The translations under genes were made by a program, and so were the position numbers. This document shows, piece after piece, positions 11,171-23,182 of a stretch of DNA of 64,000 nt. The stretch covers positions 37,164,152 to 37,228,151 of the forward strand of contig CM075775.1 of the NCBI GenBank assembly GCA_037974665.1, in the 5' to 3' direction. The stretch comes from Ehretia macrophylla (lineage: Eukaryota > Streptophyta > Magnoliopsida > Boraginales > Ehretiaceae). The stretch's first letter is position 1. Every line of letters begins with the position of its first letter. The notes beneath the pieces were generated by a model that worked only from the letters and a program-made list of their open reading frames with translations, was not told where the DNA came from and did no database searches.

Positions 11171-14100
11171 TGTCACGCCCCCAACCCAGCCTATAAGGTT
11201 AGACTAGAGTGTAAACTAACATTCAAGTGATATCATGTACTTAGCTGTTTATGAAGATTAACACCTAGTGATTTAGTCTAAATTCCAAAGTTTTCCCAAA
11301 AAATCGGCAGCATAACGACTGTAATTGGCCCTTTGGTTTAACCTAATTCTCTAAACGCCTCAAAGTTTACCGTCTCAAATTCGTTTCCAACTAAGATTAC
11401 TAATTTACTATCGATTGGATTTGCCTATTGGTTATTTCGACGTCCCGTTTGATTTATAGCCTAGCATGATACTATGTCTCGTTTGCTTATTTGTCCTCGT
11501 TACAAATATACCTGTTGATCTTAGCTCAATAGCAAGTACCTGTTAAGATTGGATAAGTTCATTTACTTAGATCTTAACTAAAGCGTCATAACCTAAGATA
11601 GATACTATCGGTGATAAAAGCAAAACGATCACAGTAGTGTTACGTCTAGCATCAGTCTACTTAATATGAGTACAAACCAAAATTAGACCCCAAATTACAA
11701 CGGGGGTCTTTTACATTAGCAACAACAAGCAAAATAAAATAAATGGTCTTCAAGCAGCACAAGGTACACAAGTAGTCACGTTCAAGAAAAACAACAATAA
11801 CAGGGGGTTCATCATTAGGCACATTGTCCTCGGGTTCCTGTACCTGTTCTTCTTCACCTGAGATGATAAAAGAGGGTGAGTCCTTATAAACTCAGCGAGG
11901 GGAAACGAGAAATAAGTTTTGAAACTCATTTTCCGGTTAAACTTATGAAAATCCCTTTCTCAAACATGAATACAACAGAAATACAAGTACAGAAATACAA
12001 ATACAGAAATACAAGTACAGAACAGGAATACCGGTCTTTCCTCCCTAAGGTTCTCTAGGAACCAAGCGAGAGTACTTATACACATAGTAAAAAGGATACA
12101 GTGAGCTTTTGCTCTCAGATCAGTTCCAGGATCAGTTGTTGCGGCCGACTTCAAATCATCCCCCAAACACGCCAGGTGGGTGTACTCCGGATGTACCCCG
12201 AAATCCTACGACCCAACTCTCCGAGGAAGTCTAGCCCCCAAGCGAGAGAGGGAATGGGACCATGGTAGTCACGGGTGCACCGGCAAGCCCGACGCCGCCC
12301 GGTGTGCGTGATCGCTACCATGCCAACAGGAAAGGTTGCAACCTTGTATGCAATGCACATTCATGACAGGTAATATATCACAGTAGGAGGACAACAAAGT
12401 AGGTTGCCTCCGGACAGTCATAAGATTGCACATTGACAGGTAAACAAGCAGGACACGATAAGACATGGAATTTCACTTGAAAGGCATATAGAGTTATATG
12501 AAAATTAAACGGGCAGCCATGTAACACATATAAAACAGGCCATATAACTCATTAAGAAGCCCACGTAATCAAGTGATAAGATTATTCAACATGCAGTGAA
12601 ATTAACACGGGTTCGGTAGCAAGAAAAGTTTATTTGACAACAGGCCATGGTCAAATTCACATTTGAAGTTATGAAACATTTACGGGCAGCCCACTAAGCA
12701 TATAATTTCCATACAATAATCAAAAGATTAACACTTAGCAAAACTACCTAGTCATTAGGATTTCCATTTCATGCTTAATTGTGTGTTTAAAACCCTAAGT
12801 CAACTCAAAATCATTCTCAAGTCATGCATCATTCAATTCAAGCATCCTCAAGTACTCAAAACAGTCCACATAATATCCCAACACCACATTTCCACACAAA
12901 TAGAACCACAAGAGAGGTTACAACAATTTCCCAAGCACGTAGCTAAATGAACCCTTTACTGCAATAGGCTGTTTTCCCACAATCAATAGGATAATCAAAC
13001 AATCTCCAAATTCAGTGAATAAGAATTCAAATTAAATCTTAAGAAGTTAACTAAAATCAGAAACAATCCTTGCATCAATTGGAGTTCAGAATCATTAGTT
13101 ATAGCCGAAACAGTGAGGTAACACAAAACTGTCCAGATTTGCACACTTTTCAGAAATTGACGTTTTTGAGGTCCCTAGGGTTAATTTTAGCTTTGGTTCA
13201 TTTCTGACAAAATTGTCCAGAACTGAAACATCTAGCAGAACACCAAATTTAATGCATTTTGGAAAACATTTACTAAGTCAAATATGGTTCGTTCCACAAG
13301 GTCAGTGCATCTGCCAAAACCTGCTTCATTTTTCCAGATTTCCAGATTTGGTCACATTTTAAAGATTTGCCTTTTTGAGGACCTTAGATTCAAAATTAGC
13401 TTCGGCCTATTTCTGGGAACAATGTTCAAAACTGTCCAAACTAGTCACCCACAAATTTTCAAGCATTTTCAACATCATTTTCTTAGCTAAACTTACCTCG
13501 AACAGACTGGTGAGAGAGCTGTCATCCATTTCGACTTCACCTAGCATCATTTTCAAGCCAAGATCTTGCCATGCCTGGTTGTTTAAGCTTATGAACGACC
13601 ATATATCTCAAGTACAGAAGCAAATACACACATTCATGAGCATGCATGTGAAATTTTGAAGAGTTTTCAAAAGGTTTTAACCCTCACCTTAGCAATCAAC
13701 CTCAAGTTGCTCAAAAACCTTTGTTGAAGTTCAAATCTCCTCTTCTCCTTTGTCTAGCCGAAATCCCACTAGCTTTTCTCTATTTTTCCTAGCTTAGTGA
13801 TCAATCTCTTAGTGCATGCATGTAGTTAGAACTTGAAGAAAAGAAATGGATGTCAAGAAGCTTACCTAGGCCAAAAATGAAGCTTCAATGCACATGCATG
13901 TGAATTTTTGAACTCTAGCTAGCTTGCTTCGATTTTCTAGATGGTTGCTTGACTTGATTTGCTATGTTGTGAGGGAGAGAAGCTATGGAGGTAATAATGT
14001 GCAGCTAGGGCCGAGAGAGAGTGAGAAATGAGAGGGAAGTGAAGAAGAATGAAAGAGAATGAAGAAATGACAACAAATGAAGGCCTTGCAATTTTTTTTT

Positions 14101-14769
14101 TGGGAGTATGTCGGCCTTGGGCAGCCAAGTCTGAATTTTTTGTGTCTTCAAGATAGAATTTAAAATGTTTAGCATGGGCTTGAAGCTTTGGTCGAGCAAG
14201 GTGTGCAAGTGGTAGGGTTTTTGAGCAATTTTTTTTAAAGCATTGTGTCAAAGAATGTCTAAGCATGCACAATAATTTATGTTGTTCAAATTTTCTTGCT
14301 CAAAACATGATATGGCCGGCCAAGCATGTGCATAATTCTGAATTTTTTTGTCTTGTTGAGTGTTATTTTAATTGTATTTTGAAAGTGCAAAAGGAATAAT
14401 GAATAAAGAATAAGGAATGTTTTGTGTTTGGTGCATTTTTTGTCTTCTAGTGAATGGAATTTGGATTATTATATTGTTAGTGGATTTTGTAGGATTGTTT
14501 AATAGCCTAGTGCTTCGTGGAAGATGCTTTCTTGATTAGTGTGAAGGCACGCTTTCCTAGGTCTAGGGCACGCACTACGAGGTAGGACATGAACTACGAG
14601 ACAAACGCACGTTTTTCAAGTAAACGCACGCAACCCTATATGAATGCACGTAATTCAATGCAAGGCACACAAAATTAAGCACAATTCTCAAACCTAGGTC
14701 ATGTCACGCAAATCTAGGTCAGGGCACATGAAGCTAGGTTTCACATGCAAATCGGGGTTGGGCCTCACA
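11171..14769 (-). repeat. 3' LTR of the 12-kb element
   Basis: Read on the minus strand it runs from TGTGAGGCCC (ending at 14769) to GGGCGTGACA (11171). Near the 3' end lies the inverted repeat AGACCCC/GGGGTCT (arms 11685-11691 and 11703-11709). A TATA-like box is at 12071-12080, and the GC-rich conserved block is at about 12150-12360. The internal direct repeat lies at about 13120-13480. No host gene is seen in it. Confidence 0.96.
12071..12080 (-). promoter_or_regulatory. Candidate TATA box of the 3' LTR
   Basis: Minus strand TATAAGTACT, followed by a CTCGC(T)TGGTTCC block kept in every LTR of the window. Transcription would start some 25-35 bp further on (inference), leaving about 0.9 kb of R-U5. 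Confidence 0.6.
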
Positions 14770-14783
14770 TCCTCTCCTCCTTC
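14770..14783 (-). other. Polypurine tract
   Basis: The plus strand reads TCCTCTCCTCCTTC, so the minus strand is an unbroken purine run abutting the 3' LTR at 14769. Confidence 0.88.
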
Positions 14784-14835
14784 AAAGAATTTCGTCCCGA
14801 AATTCAATATTACCTTGAAATAATGCTGGATACTG

Positions 14836-15921
14836 CTACTCCATCTAGTCTCGCCTTTCCCACGTTGCTTCTTCGAGTCCATGATGATCCCACAGCACTT
14901 TCGCCATAGGTATAGTTCTGTTGCGCAACTCCCGATCTTGCTAGTCTAGGATCCGAATGGGCTTCTCCTCGTAAGACAAGTTTTCCCGAAGCTGCAACGG
15001 CTCTGGCTCCAAGATATGTGACGGGTCAGGATAGTACTTCCGCAGCATCGAAACATGAAAGACGTCGTGAATATTGGAGAGGTTCTGGGGTAGTGCTAGG
15101 CGATACGCCAACTTGCCAACCTTCTCAACTATCTCAAATGGTCCTACAAATCTCGGGCTCAGCTTTCCACCCTTGCCATGTTTAATCAGTCCCCTCCGGG
15201 GTGACATCTTCAAGAACACCTTGTCGCCAACCTCAAACTCGAGACTCCGTCTCCGTCGGTCTGCATAACTCTTCTGCCTGCTCTGGGCGGTAAGCATCCG
15301 TTTCCGGATGAGGTGGATGTTATCAACAGTCTTCATCAGTTCAGGTAAAAGGGTCGGGTCAAAAGTCTTCGTCTTACCTACTTCGTCCCAGTAGATTGGG
15401 GATCGACACTTACGTCCATACAGCGCCTCAAAAGGGGCTATCTCGATCGTGGCCTGATAACTATTGTTGTAGGCGAACTCCGCTAGAGATAGATATTTCT
15501 CCCAACCTTTCCCGAAGTCCAACACACATGCCCTCAGCATATCCTCCAAAATCTGAATAGTTCTCTCCGATTGACCATCCGTCTGAGGGTGATAAGCCGT
15601 GCTAAAACTCAATTTCATCCCCAAAGCTTCTTGCAATCTCTTCCAAAATCGGGAAGTAAAACGAGGATCCCTATCCGATACAATACTCACAGGCATCCCG
15701 TGCAATCTTACAATCTCCGCCACATACATATCTCCTAGTTTCTCAGGACTATCCTCCTTGTTTATTGGTAAAAAGTGCGCCGACTTAGTCAATCTATCCA
15801 CTATAACCCAAACGGCGTCACGACCCTTTCGTGATCTAGGCAGGTCCATAACAAAATCCATAGTGATATGTTCCCATTTCCATTGAGGAATCTCCAACGG
15901 CTGAAGTAAACCTGCGGGTCG
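14836..15921 (-). pseudogene. Integrase catalytic core, GPF region and chromodomain; broken by two stops
   Basis: In frame with the upstream pol segment, but cut off from it by TAA at 15922-15924. The catalytic triad is complete: Asp at 15856-15858 (MDFVMDLP), Asp at 15673-15675 (VSDRD) and Glu at 15565-15567 (GQSER), giving D,D-35-E spacing. The GPF motif (RFVGPFEI) follows, then a chromodomain with KVLWDHHGLEEATWE. TAG at 14941-14943 and TAG at 14845-14847 interrupt the chromodomain; the second minus-strand element has CAG at both places. Integrase would insert the cDNA, and the chromodomain would direct it to marked chromatin (family knowledge). The original stop was probably a few codons beyond 14840. 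Confidence 0.94.
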
Positions 15922-18525
15922 TTAATGTTCTGCTTTGATTCTCTGGCAAGTCAAACACCGTGCTACAAACTCCGCAATTTCTCTTTTCATGTTATTCCAC
16001 CAGTAGTGTTGCTTCAAATCCTGATACATCTTTGTTCCACCGGGGTGAATAGTATATCTTGAATTATGCGCTTCCTCAAGAATCTTCTTTTTTAGCTCTG
16101 GCTCATTGGGAACACAAACCCGGTTCCTAAACCTCCAAACACCATCATCATGAAACTTGAAATCTGCGTTGCTTTCCTTAATCTTCTGAAATTGTTGGTC
16201 CTTCTGTTGAGCCTCTCGTAACTCAGACAACAAGGTCGATTGAACTTGGGTAGTGGCAAAAAGTAACCCCTTCTGAGTCAATTGTGGTTTCCACAGAAAC
16301 GCTTCCTCCAACAACTCCTGCACCTTGACTTCCAATTTCGCCATGCTTGCTTTTCTACTTAAGGCATCTGCAACTACGTTCGCCTTACCGGGCACATAAT
16401 TAATTGAGCAGTTATAATCGTCCAAAAGCTCCATCCACCGCCTTTGCCTCATATTCAACTCCTTTTGAGAGAACAAGTATTTCAAGCTCTTATGATCGGT
16501 AAATACCTCAAACTTGTTACCCCACAGATAATGCCTCCATTTCTTGAGTGCAAACACAATAGCCGCTAACTCCAAATCATGTGTCGGGTAATTCATCTCA
16601 TACGGCTTTGGTTTCCTAGAAGCATATGCAATCACTCTTCCATTTTGCATCAATACACATCCCAGTCCTTCTTTCGAAGCATCGCTATAGATTACGAAAC
16701 CTTGACTCCTTTCAGGCAATGCAAGAACTGGAGCGGTAGTCAATCTTTTCTTCAACTCTTGGAAGCTACTCTCACACTTATCATCCCACACGAACTTGGT
16801 TTTCTTTTGAGTGAGCTTTGTAAGCGGTCCTGCAATCTTAGAGAAATCTTTCACGAACCTCTGATAATAGCCGGCTAGACCAAGAAAACTCCGAACCTCC
16901 GTAACATTTTCCAGCTTCTTCCAAGACATCACTGCATCGATCTTTGCTGGATCTACCGCTATTCCCTCTTGGGATATGATATGCCCCAAAAATGCAATAT
17001 GCTGCAACCAAAATTCACACTTGCTAAACTTTGCATACAATTGGTGCTCTCGAAGTTTCTGCAGCACCAACCGCAGATGTTGCTCATGCTCCGCCTCCGA
17101 TTTCGAGTATACCAAAATATCATCAATGAAGATCACCACAAATTGGTCCAAGTAGGGTTGAAACACCCTATGCATCAAATCCATAAAAGCTGCAGGGGCA
17201 TTAGTTAGTCCAAAAGGCATCACCACATATTCATAATGCCCATATCTCGTCCTGAAAGCCGTTTTAGGCACATCTTCCTTCTTGATCCACAACTGATAAT
17301 ACCCTTGCCTCAAGTCGAGTTTCGAATACACTTTGGCTCCTTGCGGTTGATCAAATAATTCGTCAATCAGGGGAAGTGGGTATTTATTCTTGACAGTCAC
17401 TTGGTTCAAACCTCGATAGTCAATGCATAGCCTCAACGTTCCGTCTTTCTTCTTAACAAATAGAACTGGCGCACCCCACGGTGAAGAACTCGGTTGTACA
17501 AACCCCTTCTTCAATAATCCTTGCAATTGGTCCTTTAATTCTTGTAGCTCAGCTGGTGCCATATGATAGGGAGCTTTTGATATCGGCTGGGTGCCAGGTA
17601 GCAACTCTATAACAAACTCGATCTCCCGATTTGGGGGTAACCCGGGTAATTCTTCAGGGAACACATCTGCATAGTCTTTGATCATAAGCATCTCCTCTAA
17701 CTTAGCTTTATCCGACGGCTTGTTGATAAGGTAAGCCAAGTATCCACTGCACCCTTTCCTCAGGGACTTTACTGCTTTTGTAGATGAAATGATGGAACTC
17801 CCGGTGAAATCTCTTCGGCCCATAATCTCCAGTATCGGTTGATCAGGTGCCCGGAACGTTATAATCTTTGCCCGGCAATCCAGTTGGACATGATGTTTTG
17901 CCAGCCAGTCCATCCCTAAAATGACCTCATAGTCTCGAAAAGGTAATACAATAAGATTGGCTGAGAATTCCCTATCCTTAATTTGGATTTTACATGCTTT
18001 ACAAGCTGAACTAGTTACAAGTTTAGAACTCATTGCAGTACCAACTTCCACTTCAAATGGCAAACATACAGCTTTCAATTTCACACGTTCTACACATAAG
18101 CGAGTAATAAATGAATGAGTAGCACCCGGATCAATTAACACCTTAACAGGTTGATTCAGTATGAAGAATGTACCTTCAACAATAGCGGTCTCATCTGGAA
18201 TCTCCTCGCACTCAATGGCATAAGCTCGGGCCTGGACTCTAGGAACTGGAGTCTTGCCTCTACCGGCTGGTTTACCCTGATTCTGCCCTGCCTGGCGTTT
18301 AGGGCAATCCTTGATCTGATGCTGATCACTGTCGCACCTCATACAACGTCCCGACTTCCTCCAACACTGAGCCTCGGTATGCCCCTTCCTGTCACAATAT
18401 GAACAGCTGACGGACTGAGTAGCAGGTGAACTACCTGTGGATCCACGGGCGGAAGAGGCTGATGACGCTTTCGTCGGGCCACGATTATTCCCTGGCCTGC
18501 TCTGGCTCTGGCCCTGACTGCAACT
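15922..18525 (-). pseudogene. Nucleocapsid, protease, reverse transcriptase, RNase H and integrase zinc finger of gag-pol
   Basis: One open frame, in phase with gag, from just after the TAG at 18526 to the TAA at 15922. It has two CCHC knuckles: [14 protein letters not shown] at 18364-18405 and [14 protein letters not shown] at 18304-18345. The aspartic protease site is [10 protein letters not shown] near 18120-18138, with Pro where DSG is usual. Reverse transcriptase follows, with [11 protein letters not shown] and its catalytic pair at 17119-17130. RNase H has YSDAS, ELAAI, FTDHKSL and NVVADALSR. The integrase zinc finger H-x6-H...C-x2-C spans about 15946-16068. All catalytic residues I can place are present, so only the nonsense codons break it. 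The final TAA replaces a CAA codon still seen in the second element. Confidence 0.95.
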
Positions 18526-19323
18526 CTAACTCTGAAATTTCCTCTGCTGACCTGGAGGCTGGTATGGTTTCTTGTTGGGCTGACTCGAACCGACTCCATC
18601 TAGTTTGCTCTTCTCAACTCGAGAGGCAGCAACAAAGAGGGCAGAGTAAGTATCGAAGTCATGAGAAGCTAACTGGTCCTGAATCTCTGGCCTCAAACCA
18701 ACAGTAAATTTCCACATTTTCGCCTCCGGAGTACAAACCATATATTGAGCATAACGGGACAGTCGATCAAAACGTGCCTCGTACTGGGCCACTGTCATAT
18801 GACCCTGGGTCAAGTGCATGAACTCCTCGATCCGCCTCTGCCTAGAAACTGTAGGTACATATTTCTCCTTAAATGCCTTAACGAAATTGCCCCACAAGCG
18901 AGGTGTCTGATCAGTCTCCCACAGTGCCTCTACAGTGTGCCACCAATGCTTGGCATCCCCGTGCAACAGAAATACAGCAAACTTCAATTTCTCTTCATCT
19001 GTATAATCAAGTGGCCTAAAAATCTTCTCGATCTCGGACAGCCAAGCCTCGGATTTCTCATCATCAGCTTCCCCGTAGGATTTAGACGGGCGAAAGTAAA
19101 TGAATTCTTTCATTCTGCTATGTCTCCCATGGTTACCCTCATTCCTGTTGTTGATGTTGTTGTTGGCTTCACGAGCATCCTGACGCTCCATCACACGTGA
19201 TACACGATCCATGGCAGTTTCCATCATATTAAACATAGCTATACCGGGATTAGTCTGATAGGCATCCCCGGTCTTTTGAGGTTCACCGCTCCTATTAGTA
19301 GTACGGGTACTAGGGCCAGCCAT
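18526..19323 (-). pseudogene. Gag capsid region, ended early by TAG
   Basis: Starts at the ATG at 19321-19323 (MAGPSTRTT) and encodes 265 residues. Residues about 90-245 are the plant retrotransposon gag fold, with AWLSEIEKIFRPLDY, HWWHTVEALW, FKEKYVP and the QYEARFDRLSRY segment. A basic Pro/Gln-rich linker follows. TAG at 18526-18528 stands where the second element has CAG, so the frame formerly ran on into the CCHC knuckles and pol as one polyprotein. The product would form the virus-like particle that packages element RNA. The start is preferred because both minus-strand elements share it and its neighbouring residues. Confidence 0.92.
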
Positions 19324-19559
19324 CTAAAGACACAGATTACGATGCACAATTTATTAAAATGTGACAATTAAGAATCTAAGGCATATGATATGCAACATAA
19401 TATAGGTACAGTTCTAAAAACATTCAAGGCATATAAGTCACTTAAGCACATAGAACATAGAAGACACATTTATCACACAATAACACATAAACAAGTCATC
19501 CTAATTATCTTAGGGCTCTACCCACGGTCCGAGAGTTAAACCCGGCTTAAGCAATCTAA

Positions 19560-19571
19560 GCTTTGATACTA
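19560..19571 (-). other. Degenerate primer-binding site (initiator Met tRNA) and gag leader
   Basis: The minus strand reads TAGTATCAAAGC, two changes from TGGTATCAGAGC, the complement of the plant initiator-Met tRNA 3' end, which is intact in the second element. It lies 11 bases inside the 5' LTR. The 259 bases between LTR and gag ATG (19324-19582) hold no other feature I can support. Confidence 0.82.
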
Positions 19572-19582
19572 TTCTTCTAAGG

Positions 19583-22500
19583 TGTCACGCCCCCAACCAA
19601 GCCTATAAGGTTAGACTAGGGTGTGAACTAACATTCAAGTGATATCATGTACTTAGCTGTTTATGAAGATTAACACCTAGTGATTTAGTCTAAACTCCAA
19701 AGTTTTTCCGGAAAACTGGCAGCATAACGGCTGTAATTGGCCCTTTGGTTTAACCTAATTCTCTAAACGCCTCAAAGTTTACCGTCTCAAATTCGTTTCC
19801 AACTAAGATTACTAATTTACTATCGATTGGATTTGCCTATTGGTTATTTCAACGTCCCGTTTGATTTATAGCCTAGCATGATACTATGTCTCGTTTGCTT
19901 ATTTGTCCTCGTTACAAATATACCTGTTGATCTTAGCTCAAAAGCAAGTACATGTTAAGATTGGATAAGTTCATTTACTTAGATCTTAACTAAAGCGTCA
20001 TAACCTAAGATAGATACTATCGGTGATAAAAGCAAAACGATCACAGTAGTGTTACGTCTAGCATCAGTCTACTTAATATGAGTACAAACCAAAATTAGAC
20101 CCCAAATTACAACGGGGGTCTTTTACATTAGCAACAACAAGCAAAATAAAATAAATGGTCTTCAAGCAGCACAAGGTACACAAGTAGTCACGTTCAAGCA
20201 AAACAACAATAATAGGGGGTTCATCATTAGGCACATTGTCCTCGGGTTCCTGTACCTGTTCTTCTTCACCTGAGATGATAAAAGATGGTGAGTCCTTATG
20301 AACTCAGCGAGGGGGAAATGAGAAATAAGTTTTGAAACTCATTTTTCCGGTTAAACTTATGAAAATCCCTTTCTCAAACATGAATACAACAGAAATACAA
20401 GTACAGAAATACAAATACAGAAATACAAGTACAGAACAGGAATACCGGTCTTTCCTCCCCGAGGTTCTCTAGGAACCAAGCGAGAGTACTTATACACATA
20501 GTAAAAAGGATACAGTGAGCTTTTGCTCTCAGATCAGTTCCAGGATCAGTTGTTGCGGCCGACTTCAAATCATCCCCCAAACACGCCAGGTGGGTGTACT
20601 CCGGATGTACCCCGAAATCCTACGACCCAACTCTCCAAGGAAGTCTAGCCCCCAAGCGAGAGAGGGAATGGGACCATGGTAGTCACGAGTGCACCAGCAA
20701 GCCCGACGCGTGATCGCTACCATGCTAACAGGAAAGGTTGCAACCTTGTATGCAATGCACATTCATGACAGGTAATATATCACAGTAGGAGGACAACAAA
20801 TTAGGTTGCCTCCGGACAGTCATAAGATTGCACATTGACAGGTAAACAAGCAGGACACGATAAGACAGGGAATTTCACTTGAAAGGCATATAGAGTTATA
20901 TGAAAATTAAACGGGCAGCCATGTAACACATGTAAAATAGGCCATATAACTCATTAAGAAGCCCACGTAATCAAGTGATAAGATTATTCAACATGCAGTG
21001 AAATTAACACGGGTTCGGTAGCAAGAAAAGTTTATTTGACAACAGGCCATGGTCAAATTCACATTTGAAGTTATGAAACATTTACGGGCAGCCCACTAAG
21101 CATATAATTTCCATACAATAACCAAAAGATCAACACTTAGCAAAACTACCTAGTCATTAGGGTTTCCATTTCATGCTTAATTGTGTGTTTAAAACCCTAA
21201 GTCAACTCAAAATCATTCTCAAGTCATGCATCATTCAATTCAAGCATCCTCAAGTACTCAAAACAGTCCACATAACATCCCAACACCACATTTCCAGACA
21301 AATAGAACCACAAGAGAGGTTACAACAATTTCCCAAGCACGTAGCTAAATGAACCCTTTACTGCAATAGGCTATTTTCCCACAATCAATAGGATAATCAA
21401 ACAATCTCCAAATTCAGTGAATAAGAATTCAAATTAAAGCTTAAGAAGTTAACTAAAATCAGAAACAATCCTTGCATCAATTGGAGTTTAGAATCATTAG
21501 TTATAGCCGAAACAGTGAGGTAACACAAAACTGTCCAGATTTGCACACTTTTCAGAAATTGACGTTTTTGAGGTCCCTAGGGTCAATTTTAGCTTTGGTT
21601 CATTTCTGACAAAATTGTCCAAAACTGAAACATCTAGCAGCACACCAAATTTCATGCATTTTCGAAAATATTTACTAAGTCAAATATGGTTCGTTCCACA
21701 AGGTCAGTGCATCTTCCAAAACCTGCTTCATTTTTCCATATTTCCAGATTTGGTCACATTTTAAAGATTTGCCTTTTTGAGGACCTTAGAGTCAAAATTA
21801 GCTTCGGCCTATTTCTGGGAAAAATGTTCAAAACTGTCCAAACTAGTCACCCACAAATTTTCAAGCATTTTCAACATCATTTTCTTAGCTCAACTTACCT
21901 CGAACAGACTGGTCAGAGAGCTGTCATCCATTTCGACTTCACCTAGCATCATTTTCAAGCCAAGATCTTGCCATGCCTGGTTGTTTAAGCTTATGAACGA
22001 CCATATATCTCAAGTACAGAAGCAAATACACACATTCATGAGCATGCATGTGAAATTTTGAAGAGTTTTCAAAAGGTTTTAACCCTCACCTTAGCAATCA
22101 ACCTCAAGTTGCTCAAAAACCTTTGTTGAAGTTCAAATCTCCTCTTCTCCTTTGTCTAGCCGAAATCCCACTAGCTTTTCTCTATTTTTCCTAGCTTAGT
22201 GATCAATCTCTTAGTGCATGCATGTAGTTAGAACTTGAAGAAAAGAAATGGATGTCAAGAAGCTTACCTAGGCCAAAAATGAAGCTTCAATGCACATGCA
22301 TGTGAATTTTTTGAACTCTAGCTAGCTTGCTTCGATTTTCTAGATGGTTGCTTGACTTGATTTGCTATGTTGTGAGGGAGAGAAGCTATGGAGGTAATAA
22401 TGTGCAGCTAGGGCCCAGAGAGAGAGTGAGAAATGAGAGGGAAGTGAAGAAGAATGAAAGAGAATGAAGAAATGACAACAAATGAAGGCCTTGCAATTTT

Positions 22501-23177
22501 TTTTTTTTTTGGAGTATGTCGGCCTTGGGCAACCAAGTCTGAATTTTTTGTGTCTTCAAGATAGAATTTAAAATGTTTAGCATGGGCTTGAAGCTTTGGT
22601 CGAGCAAGGTGTGCAAGTGGTAGGGTTTTTGAGCAATTTTTTTTAAAGCATTGTGTCAAAGAATGTCTAAGCATGCACAATAATTTATGTTGTTCAAATT
22701 TTCTTGCTCAAAACATGATATGGCTGGCCAAGCATGTGCATAATTCTGAATTTTTTTGTCTTGTTGAGTGTTATTTTAATTGTATTTTGAAAGTGCAAAA
22801 GGAATAATAAATAAAGAATAAGGAATGTTTTGTGTTTGGTGCATTTTTTGTCTTCTAGTGAATGGAATTTGGATTATTATATTGTTAGTGGATTTTGTAG
22901 GATTGTTTAATAGCCTAGTGCTTCATGGAAGATGCTTTCTTGATTAGCGTGAAGGCACGCTTTCCTAGGTCTAGGGCATGCACTACGAGGTAGGACACGA
23001 ACTACGAGACGAACGCATGTTTTTCAAGTAAACGCACACAACCCTGTATGAATGCACGTAATTCAACGCAAGGCACACAAAATTAAGCACAATTCTCAAA
23101 CCTAGGTCATGGCACGCAAATCTTGGTTAGAGCACACGAAGGTAGGTTTCACACGCAAATCGGGGTCGAGCCTCACA
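19583..23177 (-). repeat. 5' LTR of the 12-kb element
   Basis: 3595 bp, near-identical to the 3' LTR but with a 12-bp gap near 20709. It contains the same inverted repeat (about 20098-20122), TATA-like box, GC block and direct repeat, and ends at 23177 against TATCT. It is the copy that would drive transcription of the element. A poly-T run at about 22497-22511 is longer than in the 3' LTR. No host gene is seen. Confidence 0.96.
20485..20494 (-). promoter_or_regulatory. Candidate TATA box of the 5' LTR
   Basis: Minus strand TATAAGTACT in the same context as in the other LTRs. It is the likely promoter core of the 12-kb element. Confidence 0.6.
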
Positions 23178-23182
23178 TATCT
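23178..23182. repeat. Target-site duplication TATCT, right copy
   Basis: TATCT follows the LTR end at 23177, and CCTCACAAATCAAAAGTTATGG then resumes the satellite monomer exactly where it was left at 11170. Confidence 0.95.

Larger units (their letters stand above)
11171..23177 (-). mobile_element. Complete Ty3/gypsy chromovirus (Tekay/Del type), 12,007 bp
   Basis: A full element with LTRs of 3599 and 3595 bp, internal region 14770-19582, polypurine tract, degenerate primer-binding site and one gag-pol frame, all on the minus strand. Termini are TG...CA and the flanks are TATCT on both sides. The LTRs are alike over their whole length, with scattered substitutions and a 12-bp deletion near 20709 in the 5' copy, which suggests a fairly recent insertion. 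The order protease, reverse transcriptase, RNase H, integrase is that of Ty3/gypsy, and the C-terminal chromodomain places it in the chromoviruses. Four early stop codons in gag-pol make it non-autonomous. Confidence 0.97.

Noticed and set aside
18339..18599. Minus-strand frames 18339-18599 and 59680-60102 rich in Arg
   Set aside because: They overlap the gag tail in another phase; the true phase gives the CCHC knuckles and continues into protease.
18745..19200. 151-codon plus-strand frame and similar ones at 16579-16878 and 15599-15886
   Set aside because: They are antisense shadows of the gag, RNase H and integrase frames.
11171..23177. Reading the 12-kb element as an integrated plant virus
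   Set aside because: LTRs, tRNA primer site, polypurine tract, five-base target duplication and chromodomain integrase fit a Ty3/gypsy retrotransposon; no movement protein or envelope-like frame is seen.
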